NCBI RefSeq assembly: GCF_017751145.1
Contig: NZ_CP046640.1
Location: forward strand, 910,137-974,136
Direction of reading: 5' to 3'
Source: Iocasia fonsfrigidae
GTDB lineage: Bacteria; Bacillota; Halanaerobiia; Halanaerobiales; DTU029
Length of the DNA stretch: 64,000 nt
In this document: one piece after another, positions 54,845 to 63,297 of the stretch
How positions within the stretch are numbered: position 1 is the first letter of the stretch
How the letters are laid out: each line of letters begins with the position of its first letter
The notes under the pieces: generated by a model
What the model saw: only the letters and a program-made list of their open reading frames with translations
What the model was told of the DNA's origin: nothing
The model's database searches: none
Program-made: the position numbers and the translations under genes

Positions 54845-54879
54845 TAATAGGGCAGTTTAAAATTTAAACTGCCCTATTA
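54845..54879. terminator. hairpin after the second transketolase pair
   Basis: Stem TAATAGGGCAGTTTAA (54845-54860) with TTAAACTGCCCTATTA (54864-54879), three-base loop; weak T tract. Confidence 0.6.
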
Positions 54880-54900
54880 CTATTAATTACAAAAAATAGT

Positions 54901-54929
54901 TTGAACTTATAATGCATATGTGGTATTAT
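54901..54929 (+). promoter_or_regulatory. probable promoter of the ROK-uxaBAC operon
   Basis: TTGAAC (54901-54906), 17 bp, TATTAT (54924-54929), 126 bp before the ROK gene start. Confidence 0.5.
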
Positions 54930-55055
54930 TATAACATACTTATTTACACAAAGAAAAAAACAAGTTATTATAATTCCTCGATACAGGTAAATGACTAAAT
55001 GTTTGCTTATATTAAAGGGAACTTTATTACAAATAGAAAAAAAGGCGGTGAAGAG

Positions 55056-56285
55056 ATGAATTACTTATCAGGTAATCTTGAATTAATGCATGAATTAAAT
55101 ACCAAGCAAATTCTAAGAGTGATCAGGCAGTTCAATCCAATATCCCGTTCAGAAATTGTGGAAAAGACAAATCTTACTGCTGCTACTGTATCGAGAATTG
55201 TCAGTAAACTGATTGAATTTAATCTGGTTACAGAAACAGGTTACGGAGAATCCAGCGGTGGTAGGAAACCAATTCTGCTGGAATTGAACCCTGGTGCTGT
55301 TTTAACAGTGGGTATAGATCTAGAAATAGATGAGATAAAGGGATTGATCATAGACTTAAACGGTAGAGTTCTGCTTGAGGATAATTTAAGTATTAAAGGG
55401 GAAAGGGAGCAGGATCACATAATAAATAGGGTTATAGAAATAATAAAAAAACTTCTGTCTAAAAAAGATTATCGCTCAAGGGTTACTGGTATTGGGATAG
55501 GTATGCATGGATTGGTTGATTATGCCAGAGGTATATCCATTTTCCCACCTGCATTTGGATGGCGGGATATACCGGTGGCTGACATGATTAAAAAGGAGTT
55601 TGATCTACCTGTAATAATAGAGAATAACGTCAGGGCTTTAACCCTGGCGGAGAACTGGTTTGGGATGGCTAAAGACCTGAATAATTTTATCTGCCTTAAG
55701 GTGGGTAGTGGTATAGGTTCAGGTATTTTTACAGATGGTAAGCTCTACCGGGGGGCCAGTAATTCAGCCGGTGAGATCGGTCACACCATGGTAGATGAAG
55801 ATGGTCCCTTATGTAGTTGTGGGAATTACGGTTGTCTGGAGAGTATGGCTTCAATTCCTGCAATAGTTAAACGGACAGTTAAGGCGTTAAAACAGGGGGC
55901 AGATAGTAAGATTAATAGTATGGTTAATAATCTGAAGGAAATAAATGAAGAAACTGTTTTCCTGGCTGCTAAACAGGGTGATCAACTGGCTGGACAGGTA
56001 TTACAGGATACAGGACGTTATCTGGGTATTGGTATTGCTAACTTAATAAATATACTCAACCCGGAAGTAGTTATTATTGGTGGGGATATTGTTTTGGCCG
56101 GAGATATTATCCTGGAAAGCATGCGTTCTACAGTTCATAACAGGGCATTATCATATCCGGCAGAACATGTAAAAATTATAAACTCCAGGATGGGTAAAGA
56201 GGGGGTGGCGATTGGAGCAGCAGCATTGATTTTGGAATCTGTTTTCAATATAGGTCATAATATAAATGTTGATATAGGTTTATAA
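55056..56285 (+). CDS. ROK-family transcriptional regulator (NagC/XylR type)
   Basis: An N-terminal winged helix-turn-helix (SRSEIVEKTNLTAATVSRIV) is joined to a ROK sugar-binding domain with the phosphate loop GIDLEIDEIKG, the GIGSGIFTDGKLYRGASNSAGEIGH segment and the zinc motif CSCGNYGCLE. ATG 55056 lies 5 nt after AAGGCGGTG, giving 409 residues; an ATG at 54999 would add a lysine-rich stretch not usual in the family. It precedes uxaBAC and probably represses them until a uronate or related sugar binds. Confidence 0.88.
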   Translation: MNYLSGNLELMHELNTKQILRVIRQFNPISRSEIVEKTNLTAATVSRIVSKLIEFNLVTETGYGESSGGRKPILLELNPGAVLTVGIDLEIDEIKGLIIDLNGRVLLEDNLSIKGEREQDHIINRVIEIIKKLLSKKDYRSRVTGIGIGMHGLVDYARGISIFPPAFGWRDIPVADMIKKEFDLPVIIENNVRALTLAENWFGMAKDLNNFICLKVGSGIGSGIFTDGKLYRGASNSAGEIGHTMVDEDGPLCSCGNYGCLESMASIPAIVKRTVKALKQGADSKINSMVNNLKEINEETVFLAAKQGDQLAGQVLQDTGRYLGIGIANLINILNPEVVIIGGDIVLAGDIILESMRSTVHNRALSYPAEHVKIINSRMGKEGVAIGAAALILESVFNIGHNINVDIGL

Positions 56286-56335
56286 TTTTCATGATATAAG
56301 ATTAATTAATACTATATAAAAAAAGGAGTGAAAGC

Positions 56336-57874
56336 ATGTCTAAAAATCTACCGAAATTAAATAAAGAATATTTAAAGGATAATTTACTTGGAACAGAATT
56401 AGCTGATTATTCAGCTGATATTTTGGAATACCCTGAAAGGGTTATTCAGTTTGGTGAGGGAAATTTTTTGCGGGCCTTTGTAGACTGGATGTTTCACCAG
56501 ATGAATAAAGAGGGTGTTTTTAAAGGTAGGACAGTAGTTGTACAGCCGATTCCGCAGGGGCGGGTCAGTAATTTAAACAAACAGGATGGGCTTTATACTT
56601 TACTATTAAGGGGGAGACAGGATGGTAAGGTAGTTGATCAACGTGAGGTTATGACAGCTGTTAGTAGGGGTCTAGAGGCCTATACTCAGTGGGATGAGGT
56701 TCTAAAACTGGCTGAGAACCCGGAGATAGAATTTATTGTTTCCAATACCACTGAGGCAGGTATTGTTTATTCACCTGATGATAAATTGAATGACACACCA
56801 CCTGATAGTTATCCCGGGAAGTTGACTGCTTACTTATATCGCCGTTATCAATTTTTTAATGGGGTTAGTGATAAGGGGATGTTAATTATTCCTGTAGAAC
56901 TAATCGAACGTAATGGGGATATATTAAGAGAAGTTGTTCTTAAACTGGCTGATAATTGGAAACTACCTGAAGGTTTTAAGGACTGGATAAGAGAGCATAA
57001 TACTTTTGTCAACACATTGGTTGACCGTATAGTAACCGGTTATCCCTTCAAAGAGAAAGATAAACTGGAAGAAGAGTTGGGTTATTGTGATGAAAACCTG
57101 GATACAGGGGAAATTTTTCACCTCTGGATTATTGAAGGGGACGAGAGTTTAAAAGAAAAACTCCCCTTCCATAAAGCCGGTTTGAATGTTAAGTGGGTTG
57201 ATGATGTAACACCATACCGTTCCAGAAAGGTAAAGATATTAAATGGGGCTCATACATCTACTGTCCCTGTCTCTTACCTGGCAGGAATTGACCTGGTAAG
57301 AGATGCGGTAGATGACCAGCTTCTAAGTGATTTTATAAAAAAGGTAATCTTTGAAAATATAATTCCAACTATGAGTCTGTCCGCTGAAGAATTAGATGAT
57401 TTTGCCAAAAAAATATTGGAGAGGTTTGCTAATCCTTTTATTGATCACAAGTGGCTTGATATTTCTTTGAATTCAACCTCCAAATTTAAGACCCGGGTTT
57501 TGCCCTCATTGGTGGAATTTATAGAACAAAAGGAAGAATTACCTGATAAACTGGTTTTCTCGCTGGCAGCACTAATTACTTTTTATAAAGGGACTGAAAT
57601 CAGGGATAAATACCTGGTAGCTTACCGTCAGCAGGAGGAATACCTGATTAAAGATGATATCTCAGCACTGGAGTTTTTTGCAGACCTCTGGGGTAGGTAC
57701 GAGAATAATGAGCTAGGAATTGAAAAACTGGCTGAAGATGTTTTAGGACATCAGGAGTTCTGGCAGCAGGATTTAAATGAACTGCCTGGTCTGACAGCTG
57801 CTCTAACAGATTATCTTAAACAAATTGAAGAACAGGGTGTCAAAAAAAGTCTTACTGTTTTGTTGGATAAATAA
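56336..57874 (+). CDS. uxaB: tagaturonate reductase (altronate oxidoreductase)
   Basis: Reduces D-tagaturonate to D-altronate with NADH, the second step of galacturonate breakdown. The N-terminal part VIQFGEGNFLRAFVDWM is the nucleotide-binding signature of the mannitol dehydrogenase/UxaB group, and KILNGAHTS is the catalytic-Lys segment. 512 residues, typical length. ATG after AAAAGGAGTG. First gene of uxaB-uxaA-uxaC. Confidence 0.93.
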   Translation: MSKNLPKLNKEYLKDNLLGTELADYSADILEYPERVIQFGEGNFLRAFVDWMFHQMNKEGVFKGRTVVVQPIPQGRVSNLNKQDGLYTLLLRGRQDGKVVDQREVMTAVSRGLEAYTQWDEVLKLAENPEIEFIVSNTTEAGIVYSPDDKLNDTPPDSYPGKLTAYLYRRYQFFNGVSDKGMLIIPVELIERNGDILREVVLKLADNWKLPEGFKDWIREHNTFVNTLVDRIVTGYPFKEKDKLEEELGYCDENLDTGEIFHLWIIEGDESLKEKLPFHKAGLNVKWVDDVTPYRSRKVKILNGAHTSTVPVSYLAGIDLVRDAVDDQLLSDFIKKVIFENIIPTMSLSAEELDDFAKKILERFANPFIDHKWLDISLNSTSKFKTRVLPSLVEFIEQKEELPDKLVFSLAALITFYKGTEIRDKYLVAYRQQEEYLIKDDISALEFFADLWGRYENNELGIEKLAEDVLGHQEFWQQDLNELPGLTAALTDYLKQIEEQGVKKSLTVLLDK

Positions 57875-57906
57875 TTAAGAAAATTACTCATAAAGAAGGT
57901 GATATT

Positions 57907-59421
57907 TTGCAGAAACAATTGTTGAAGATAGATGCCGCTGATAATGTGGCGGTCTCTTTAAAAGAGTTGGATATGGGTGCAGAAATTGAGCTTGATACTG
58001 ACGTCCTGGTACTTAATAATGATATACCACTGGGTCATAAGCTTGCCCTAGAAGATATTGCTGAAGGTGAGAAAATAGTGAAATATGGCTTCCCAATTGG
58101 TAAGGCTGTTAAAAATATTAAAAAGGGTGATTGGGTACATTCCCATAATATGAAGACAGCTCTAGGTGGTAAAGAGGAATATAAATACAACCCTGATTTT
58201 GAGGGGGAGATTAGCAGTACTGATAAAGGCGATATCCCTCAATTTAAGGGATATCGGCGTAATGACGGCCAGGTGGGAATCAGGAATGAAATTTGGTTGA
58301 TACCTACAGTTGGTTGTATTAATAAACCGGTTGAAAAGATGGCCTTATTAGCTGAAGAAAAATTCAGCAAGGAGATAGCCGAAGGAAAACTGGATGGTAT
58401 CCATGCCTTTCCACATCCCTATGGTTGTTCTCAGTTAGGTGGTGACTTATTAAATACCCAGAAGATACTGGCTGGATTAGTAAAACACCCTAATGCAGCT
58501 GCTGTTCTGGTAGTAGGACTTGGCTGTGAGAATAATATTCTGGAGGATTTCCAGGAGATTATTGGTGGTTATGACCATAAGCGGGTCAGGTTTTTAAAAT
58601 TACAGGATGTGGGAGATGACCTGGAAACAGGTTTAAGGGAGATTGCTGAGCTGGTAGATTTTGCTGCTGGTTTTAAACAGGAAGCAGTACCTGCCTCTTC
58701 CCTGAAAATTGGACTTAAATGTGGTGGTTCTGATGGATTTTCAGGTATTACAGCGAATCCCTTACTGGGAAGAATCAGTGATAAGCTGGTGGGAATTGGT
58801 GGTACTACAATTCTAACTGAGGTACCTGAGATGTTCGGGGCAGAAACTATTTTGATGAATCGGGCCAGGGATGAAGATACCTTTAAGGAGATCGTTAAAT
58901 TGGTCAATGGTTTTAAGGATTATTTTATTAGCAATAAGCAGCCTGTTTATGAAAACCCTTCTCCTGGTAATAAAGAAGGGGGTATTACTACCCTGGAAGA
59001 GAAATCCCTGGGTTGTACACAAAAGGGTGGGAGCAGTATTGTCAATGGTGTTAATTTTTATGGTGAACAGGTTATAGGTAAAGGACTACAGCTATTGGAG
59101 GGCCCGGGTAATGACCTTGTCTCAACTACTGTTTTAACAGCAGCTGGTGCTCATTTAATTCTATTTACTACAGGCCGGGGGACCCCCTTTGGGGCGCCGG
59201 TTCCTACTGTGAAGATTTCTACAAATACTGATCTCTATGAGCAAAAAACAGGTTGGATAGATTTTAATGCCGGTAGTTTATTAACAGGGGTCAGTATGGA
59301 AAAATTAGCTGATGAATTATTTGATTATATTCTTGAACTTGCTTCAAAGGATATTAAGACTAAAAATGAGGAAAATGGTTATAAAGAGATAGCCATTTTA
59401 AAAACAGGTGTTACCCTGTAA
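57907..59421 (+). CDS. uxaA: altronate dehydratase
   Basis: Removes water from D-altronate to give 2-keto-3-deoxygluconate, an iron-dependent reaction. The N-terminal SAF domain (about 1-95, ending near DWVHSHN) is followed by the UxaA catalytic part with HPYGCSQLGGD, GLGCENN, CGGSDGFSGITANP and SLGCTQKGG. Start TTG 57907 lies 7 nt after AAGGTGA. 504 residues. Confidence 0.93.
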   Translation: MQKQLLKIDAADNVAVSLKELDMGAEIELDTDVLVLNNDIPLGHKLALEDIAEGEKIVKYGFPIGKAVKNIKKGDWVHSHNMKTALGGKEEYKYNPDFEGEISSTDKGDIPQFKGYRRNDGQVGIRNEIWLIPTVGCINKPVEKMALLAEEKFSKEIAEGKLDGIHAFPHPYGCSQLGGDLLNTQKILAGLVKHPNAAAVLVVGLGCENNILEDFQEIIGGYDHKRVRFLKLQDVGDDLETGLREIAELVDFAAGFKQEAVPASSLKIGLKCGGSDGFSGITANPLLGRISDKLVGIGGTTILTEVPEMFGAETILMNRARDEDTFKEIVKLVNGFKDYFISNKQPVYENPSPGNKEGGITTLEEKSLGCTQKGGSSIVNGVNFYGEQVIGKGLQLLEGPGNDLVSTTVLTAAGAHLILFTTGRGTPFGAPVPTVKISTNTDLYEQKTGWIDFNAGSLLTGVSMEKLADELFDYILELASKDIKTKNEENGYKEIAILKTGVTL

Positions 59422-59461
59422 TGATAAAACCTAAGTGCTAATATAAAAAAAGGAGAGATTT

Positions 59462-60835
59462 ATGATGGCTTTTTTGGATGAGAATTATTTGGTAGAAAAT
59501 GAGACTGGTAAAAGACTCTACCAGCAGGTTAAGGATCTGCCGATTGTAGATGCCCATAACCATGGTGATGTAGAAGAGATTGTCAAAAATGACGGATGGA
59601 CAGATATCTGGGAGGTCGAAGCTGCTACTGATCATTATGTCTGGGAGCTGATGAGAAAAAGGGGTGTCCCTGAGGAAAAAATAACAGGCAAAGCCTCAAA
59701 TAAGGAGAAATGGCTGGCCCTGGCTAGAATCTTCCCTGAAATTGCTGGTAATCCGACATATGAATGGATTCATCTTGATTTAAAACGCAGATTCGGGATT
59801 GAACAAAATATAAATGAACACACTGCTGAGATGATTTGGGAAAAAACCAGGGTAAGTCTGGGCAGTGAAGAGATGAAACCACAGAGATTGCTTAAAGATA
59901 TGAATGTTAAGATTATGTGTACTACAGATGATCCGACTTCTACCCTGGAATTTCACCAGCAGGCAGCCTCTGAGATAGAAGGTGTATCCATTCTTCCTAC
60001 CTGGCGGCCTGATAAAGCTATGAATATTGAACAAAAGGCCTGGCATGATTTTGTAGTAGATATGGGTAAAAGGTATAATGAGGACACAGCTGTTTTTAGT
60101 GGATTTATAAAGGCCTTACAGAAATCACATGATTTCTTTAATGAAAATGGTTGTAAAGCCAGTGATCATGGAATTTTTGAACCTATCACTTATCAGGTGA
60201 AGCAAGAAGATGCTGCTAATATTCATCAAAAGGCCTTTCAGGGTGAAGAACTGACAGTAGGGGAAATAAAGGATTATAAGGCCTTTCTTTTATGTAAATT
60301 TGGTGAGATGAATAAGGAAACAGATTGGGTAACCCAACTGCATATAGGTGCTGTTCGTGATTATCGTGATAGTCTATTTGAGGAACTGGGACCTGACAGT
60401 GGTGGTGATCTCTCTAACCAGCATATTGAGATAGTGAATAATTTAAATTATTTCATGAATAAATTTGACCAGGAATTAAAGATAGTACTTTATTCTTTAG
60501 ACCCTACTCACTGGTCCAATCTTGCCACTCTTAGCAGGGCTTTCTCTAATGTTAGTCTGGGGGCAGCATGGTGGTATAATGATAGCCCTTATGGTATGGA
60601 AGAGCAGTTAAAACTTATCTCTACAATTGATTTATTAGCTAATTTTGCCGGTATGGTTACTGATTCCCGGAAATTAATCTCCTATGGTTCCAGAACAGAG
60701 ATGTTCAGAAGGGTTATGTCCAGTACCCTGGGGAAAATGGTTGAGAAGGGACAGATGCCGTATAATGTTGCTGCAGAACTGGCTGTAGGATTAAGTTATA
60801 AACAACAGGAGGAGTTGTTTTTTAGCAGTAATTAA
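59462..60835 (+). CDS. uxaC: uronate isomerase
   Basis: Converts D-galacturonate to D-tagaturonate (and glucuronate to fructuronate). Amidohydrolase-fold protein with the metal motif PIVDAHNHGD near the N-terminus and TDDPTSTLEFH, GAVRD and the C-terminal SYGSRTEMFRRV of the family. 457 residues; ATG 59462 or 59465 after AAAGGAGAG. Ends at a strong terminator. Confidence 0.94.
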   Translation: MMAFLDENYLVENETGKRLYQQVKDLPIVDAHNHGDVEEIVKNDGWTDIWEVEAATDHYVWELMRKRGVPEEKITGKASNKEKWLALARIFPEIAGNPTYEWIHLDLKRRFGIEQNINEHTAEMIWEKTRVSLGSEEMKPQRLLKDMNVKIMCTTDDPTSTLEFHQQAASEIEGVSILPTWRPDKAMNIEQKAWHDFVVDMGKRYNEDTAVFSGFIKALQKSHDFFNENGCKASDHGIFEPITYQVKQEDAANIHQKAFQGEELTVGEIKDYKAFLLCKFGEMNKETDWVTQLHIGAVRDYRDSLFEELGPDSGGDLSNQHIEIVNNLNYFMNKFDQELKIVLYSLDPTHWSNLATLSRAFSNVSLGAAWWYNDSPYGMEEQLKLISTIDLLANFAGMVTDSRKLISYGSRTEMFRRVMSSTLGKMVEKGQMPYNVAAELAVGLSYKQQEELFFSSN

Positions 60836-60857
60836 TATAATAATTTAGTTCTAACCT

Positions 60858-60904
60858 ATGGTACTAATCATTAGAATATCTAATGATTAGTACCATATTT
60901 TTTT
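60858..60904 (+). terminator. strong terminator after uxaC
   Basis: An 18-19 bp stem, 60858-60876 with 60879-60897 (arms TATGGTACTAATCATTAG and CTAATGATTAGTACCATA), then seven T. Confidence 0.9.
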
Positions 60905-60959
60905 GTGGTATAAATAAATTATGTAATTTTGATATTGTGTGTGTAACTTTGAATCGATG

Positions 60960-61065
60960 GATAGATTGTAATAATTATTTAACATTCAATGGTGCCTTTG
61001 CTTAAAATGAGAGTAAGGTCTGGTGTTACCTTAACTTCACTTATAAATAATTATTACAATCTATC
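60960..61065. repeat. 105-bp inverted-repeat element, copy A
   Basis: Perfect 22-bp terminal arms (60960-60981 and 61044-61065; arm begins GATAGATTGTAATAATT) around a 62-bp centre with TTCAATGGTGCCTTTGC and GGTCTGGTGTTACC. No coding potential for a transposase. Three more copies follow. Confidence 0.85.
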
Positions 61066-61239
61066 AATAATAGGACTTTAGCAGGAAATTTATTAAAACG
61101 ATTTACAGTTAAAGGAAATATAAAAATTATCAAGAATAAATTGTTATATGGTAATAAAATAGCAAAAAAAGTATTTGGCTATGAATTAAAAGTGATAGAT
61201 TGTAATAATTATTTAACGTTCAATGATGCCTTTGCTTAG
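61051..61239 (+). pseudogene. open-frame remnant, C-terminal end of an unknown protein
   Basis: Sixty-two codons without a start, from inside element A to a stop inside element B. The frame gives LLKRFTVKGN, LLYGNKIAKKVFGYELK, then VIDCNNYLTFNDAFA and stop. The same peptide recurs at 62951-63139, and its last 14 residues recur at the end of the 62456 gene. It looks like the tail of a once longer gene copied with the cassette. Confidence 0.4.
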
Positions 61240-61298
61240 AATGAAAGTGAGGTCTGGTGTTTCTTAACTTCTCTTATAAATAATTATTACAATCTATC
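61194..61298. repeat. 105-bp inverted-repeat element, copy B
   Basis: Arms 61194-61215 and 61277-61298, identical to those of copy A; the centre differs at several positions. Confidence 0.85.
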
Positions 61299-61398
61299 AA
61301 TACTATAATTTTAGTGGTATTTTTTTAAACTATAGTTTAGAATCACAAGATAGTTATTTTAGAGGCTTAAACTAAAGTAGAGGGAGTAGATAGTAAAG

Positions 61399-62451
61399 AT
61401 GACTCAGACAGATAAAAGTAAGCAGAAACAGGTTATTATCATAGCAGCGGTTGTGTTAATTGCTCCTGTGATTATTGGTCTTTTAGTAAATCTTGGTAGT
61501 CATGATATTGAAGATGTCAGGATAAAGATGGAGGAGTATTTATATGATAGGTATGGAGAGGAGTTTGTTGTTGACAGGATAGGAACGAGGAGTGGATATT
61601 ATGAGGCTAGGATATATCCGAAATCAATAATTGGAACTAGTAAAGAAGATGACTCTTATTATTACTCACAGGCAGGTATAAAAATAGAAAGGAAGTTAGG
61701 AAATGTAGGAGATGGTTATGATATAGTATTGCTAAATATTGAGGGTGAAGAATATTTGAAACCTAAAGCAAGAGAAATGTTTGGAGATAAGATAAAATTA
61801 AAAACAAAAATTAGATATAAGAAGAAAAAAGAAGGTAATGATTATTTTTCGTGGCAAATTCGGTCAGGATTTAAAGAACTATTAAAAAAATCTGTAAATA
61901 ATTCTGAGACCCATCGAATAGAACTACAACTATTCATTTATATCTTCGACCGGATAGAAACGGAAGAAGAAAAGGAGGAGAGGAGGAGGGAGATATTTGA
62001 GTTTGTGCAGTATCTAAAGGAAGAAGGCCTATATAAATACCTGGAACTGGGGGTCATCTTTATAGATGAAAGGGTGCTGGCCCCGGGGTATGGAGAATAT
62101 AGCCTGGAAGTAAGGTTTTCAGATAAGGAAAAGGTAGAGATAGGAGGGAAGAAAGTATATCTACCACCGCTGGAATTGAGGAAAGAGATGACAGTAAAGC
62201 TACAGGAAGAGATAGATAAGATGAGTGAGGAAGAACTGCTGGAGAGGATGGGGAGGATAAAGAAGAGTAGGTTAGATGATTTAAGGGGATATAATACCCA
62301 ATGTGGTACTTTTATTTATTCATGGGGAATGCTTGAAGAGAATTATTCATCATCTTTAAGTAGAAGAGACAAGAGTAGAAATTATAGCAAATTAGAACAT
62401 GTTGAATTAGATAATGGTTTAAAGTATATGTATCTGAGTAGAAAGGAGTAG
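61399..62451 (+). CDS. membrane-anchored protein of unknown function, cassette copy 1
   Basis: 350 residues. A short basic head (TDKSKQKQ) and one hydrophobic helix (about 12-30) anchor a large hydrophilic part; the Lys-rich side should be cytoplasmic. The exposed part begins with MEEYLYDRYGEEFVVDRIG, a pattern often seen in Firmicutes membrane proteins of unknown role. A charged helical stretch (about 188-215, EEEKEERRREIFEF) and a Glu-rich end follow. AGGGAG lies 12 nt before ATG 61399, rather far. A paralogue starts at 63298. I do not recognise the family; tandem copies resemble immunity-gene arrays, but no toxin is seen. Confidence 0.75.
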   Translation: MTQTDKSKQKQVIIIAAVVLIAPVIIGLLVNLGSHDIEDVRIKMEEYLYDRYGEEFVVDRIGTRSGYYEARIYPKSIIGTSKEDDSYYYSQAGIKIERKLGNVGDGYDIVLLNIEGEEYLKPKAREMFGDKIKLKTKIRYKKKKEGNDYFSWQIRSGFKELLKKSVNNSETHRIELQLFIYIFDRIETEEEKEERRREIFEFVQYLKEEGLYKYLELGVIFIDERVLAPGYGEYSLEVRFSDKEKVEIGGKKVYLPPLELRKEMTVKLQEEIDKMSEEELLERMGRIKKSRLDDLRGYNTQCGTFIYSWGMLEENYSSSLSRRDKSRNYSKLEHVELDNGLKYMYLSRKE

Positions 62452-62455
62452 GATA

Positions 62456-62905
62456 ATGGGGAGTAATAAGGAAAAAGAATCAGATTTTGCTTTTAAAAAA
62501 CTGCCTATTGATAGTGAAAGGGCAGTAAGTGATAAGGAGTTATTAACCTTCACTAATTTAACCAATCTTAAGTGGGAGTTTTTGGATTATGGTAATAAAA
62601 AAGGTGATTTGCCAAGTGAAGCAAGTTTAAGACTAAGTGAAGTTTTGAAAGACCCGGAAAGGTTTGCTATAAGAGATGCAGAAGGAAAAATACAGGATTA
62701 TGTATATATTAAAAATGCAAAGAAAGAGGAAGATATAGACCAAGAAAAAAAAGAGGAAGGTATAAGAGAACTTCGTCAAGAAGCAGGGATTGCTATGGAG
62801 TATTTGGAGAAGGATGAGGGGGAGTTTTTGAATAATCCTATAGCCTATGATTTAGAAGTGATAGATTGCAATAATTATTTAACACTCAATGGTGCCTTTG
62901 TTTAA
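62456..62905 (+). CDS. small hydrophilic protein of unknown function ending inside a repeat element
   Basis: 149 residues, very rich in Glu and Lys, with no signal or membrane helix. ATG 62456 follows AAAGGAGTAGG, 4 nt after the stop of the membrane-protein gene, so the two are probably translated together. The last 14-15 residues (VIDCNNYLTLNGAFV) are encoded by repeat element C; the same tail occurs in the open frames at 61051-61239 and 62951-63139. The frame may be a fusion of an older gene with the element. Function unknown. Confidence 0.6.
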   Translation: MGSNKEKESDFAFKKLPIDSERAVSDKELLTFTNLTNLKWEFLDYGNKKGDLPSEASLRLSEVLKDPERFAIRDAEGKIQDYVYIKNAKKEEDIDQEKKEEGIRELRQEAGIAMEYLEKDEGEFLNNPIAYDLEVIDCNNYLTLNGAFV

Positions 62906-62965
62906 AACGAGAGTGAGGTCTGGTGTTACCTTAACTTCACTTATAAATAATTATTACAATTTATC
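62860..62965. repeat. 105-bp inverted-repeat element, copy C
   Basis: Arms 62860-62881 and 62944-62965, each with one base changed (GATTGCAAT, AATTTATC). Contains the end of the 62456-62905 gene. Confidence 0.85.
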
Positions 62966-63139
62966 AATAATAGGACTTTAGCAGGAAATTTATTAAAGCG
63001 ATTTACAGTTAAAGGAAGTATTAATTTTATCAAGAATATCCTCTTATATGGTAATAAAATAGCAAAAAAAGTATTTGGCTATGACTTAGAAGTGATAGAT
63101 TGTAATAATTATTTAACGTTCAATGGTGCCTTTGTTTAA
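62951..63139 (+). pseudogene. second copy of the open-frame remnant
   Basis: Same length (62 codons) and frame as 61051-61239, with changes such as KGSINFIKNILLYGN; the ending is VIDCNNYLTFNGAFV. No start codon. Retention of an open frame in both copies is notable for so short a piece. Confidence 0.4.
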
Positions 63140-63198
63140 ATGAGAGTAAGGTCTGGTGTTATCTTAACTTCCCTTATAAATAATTATTACAATCTATC
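63094..63198. repeat. 105-bp inverted-repeat element, copy D
   Basis: Arms 63094-63115 and 63177-63198, identical to copy A; centre closest to copy B in spacing. Confidence 0.85.
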
Positions 63199-63297
63199 AA
63201 TACTATAATTTTAGTGGTAATTTTTAAACTATAGTTTAGAATCACAATATAGTTATTCTAGAGGCTTAAACTAAAGTAGAGGGAGTAGATAGTAAAG

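Noticed and set aside
60960-63198. CRISPR or insertion-sequence reading of the four 105-bp elements
   Set aside because: Spacing is irregular (234 and 1666 bp), no cas genes and no transposase frame; an inverted-repeat element within a tandem duplication fits better.
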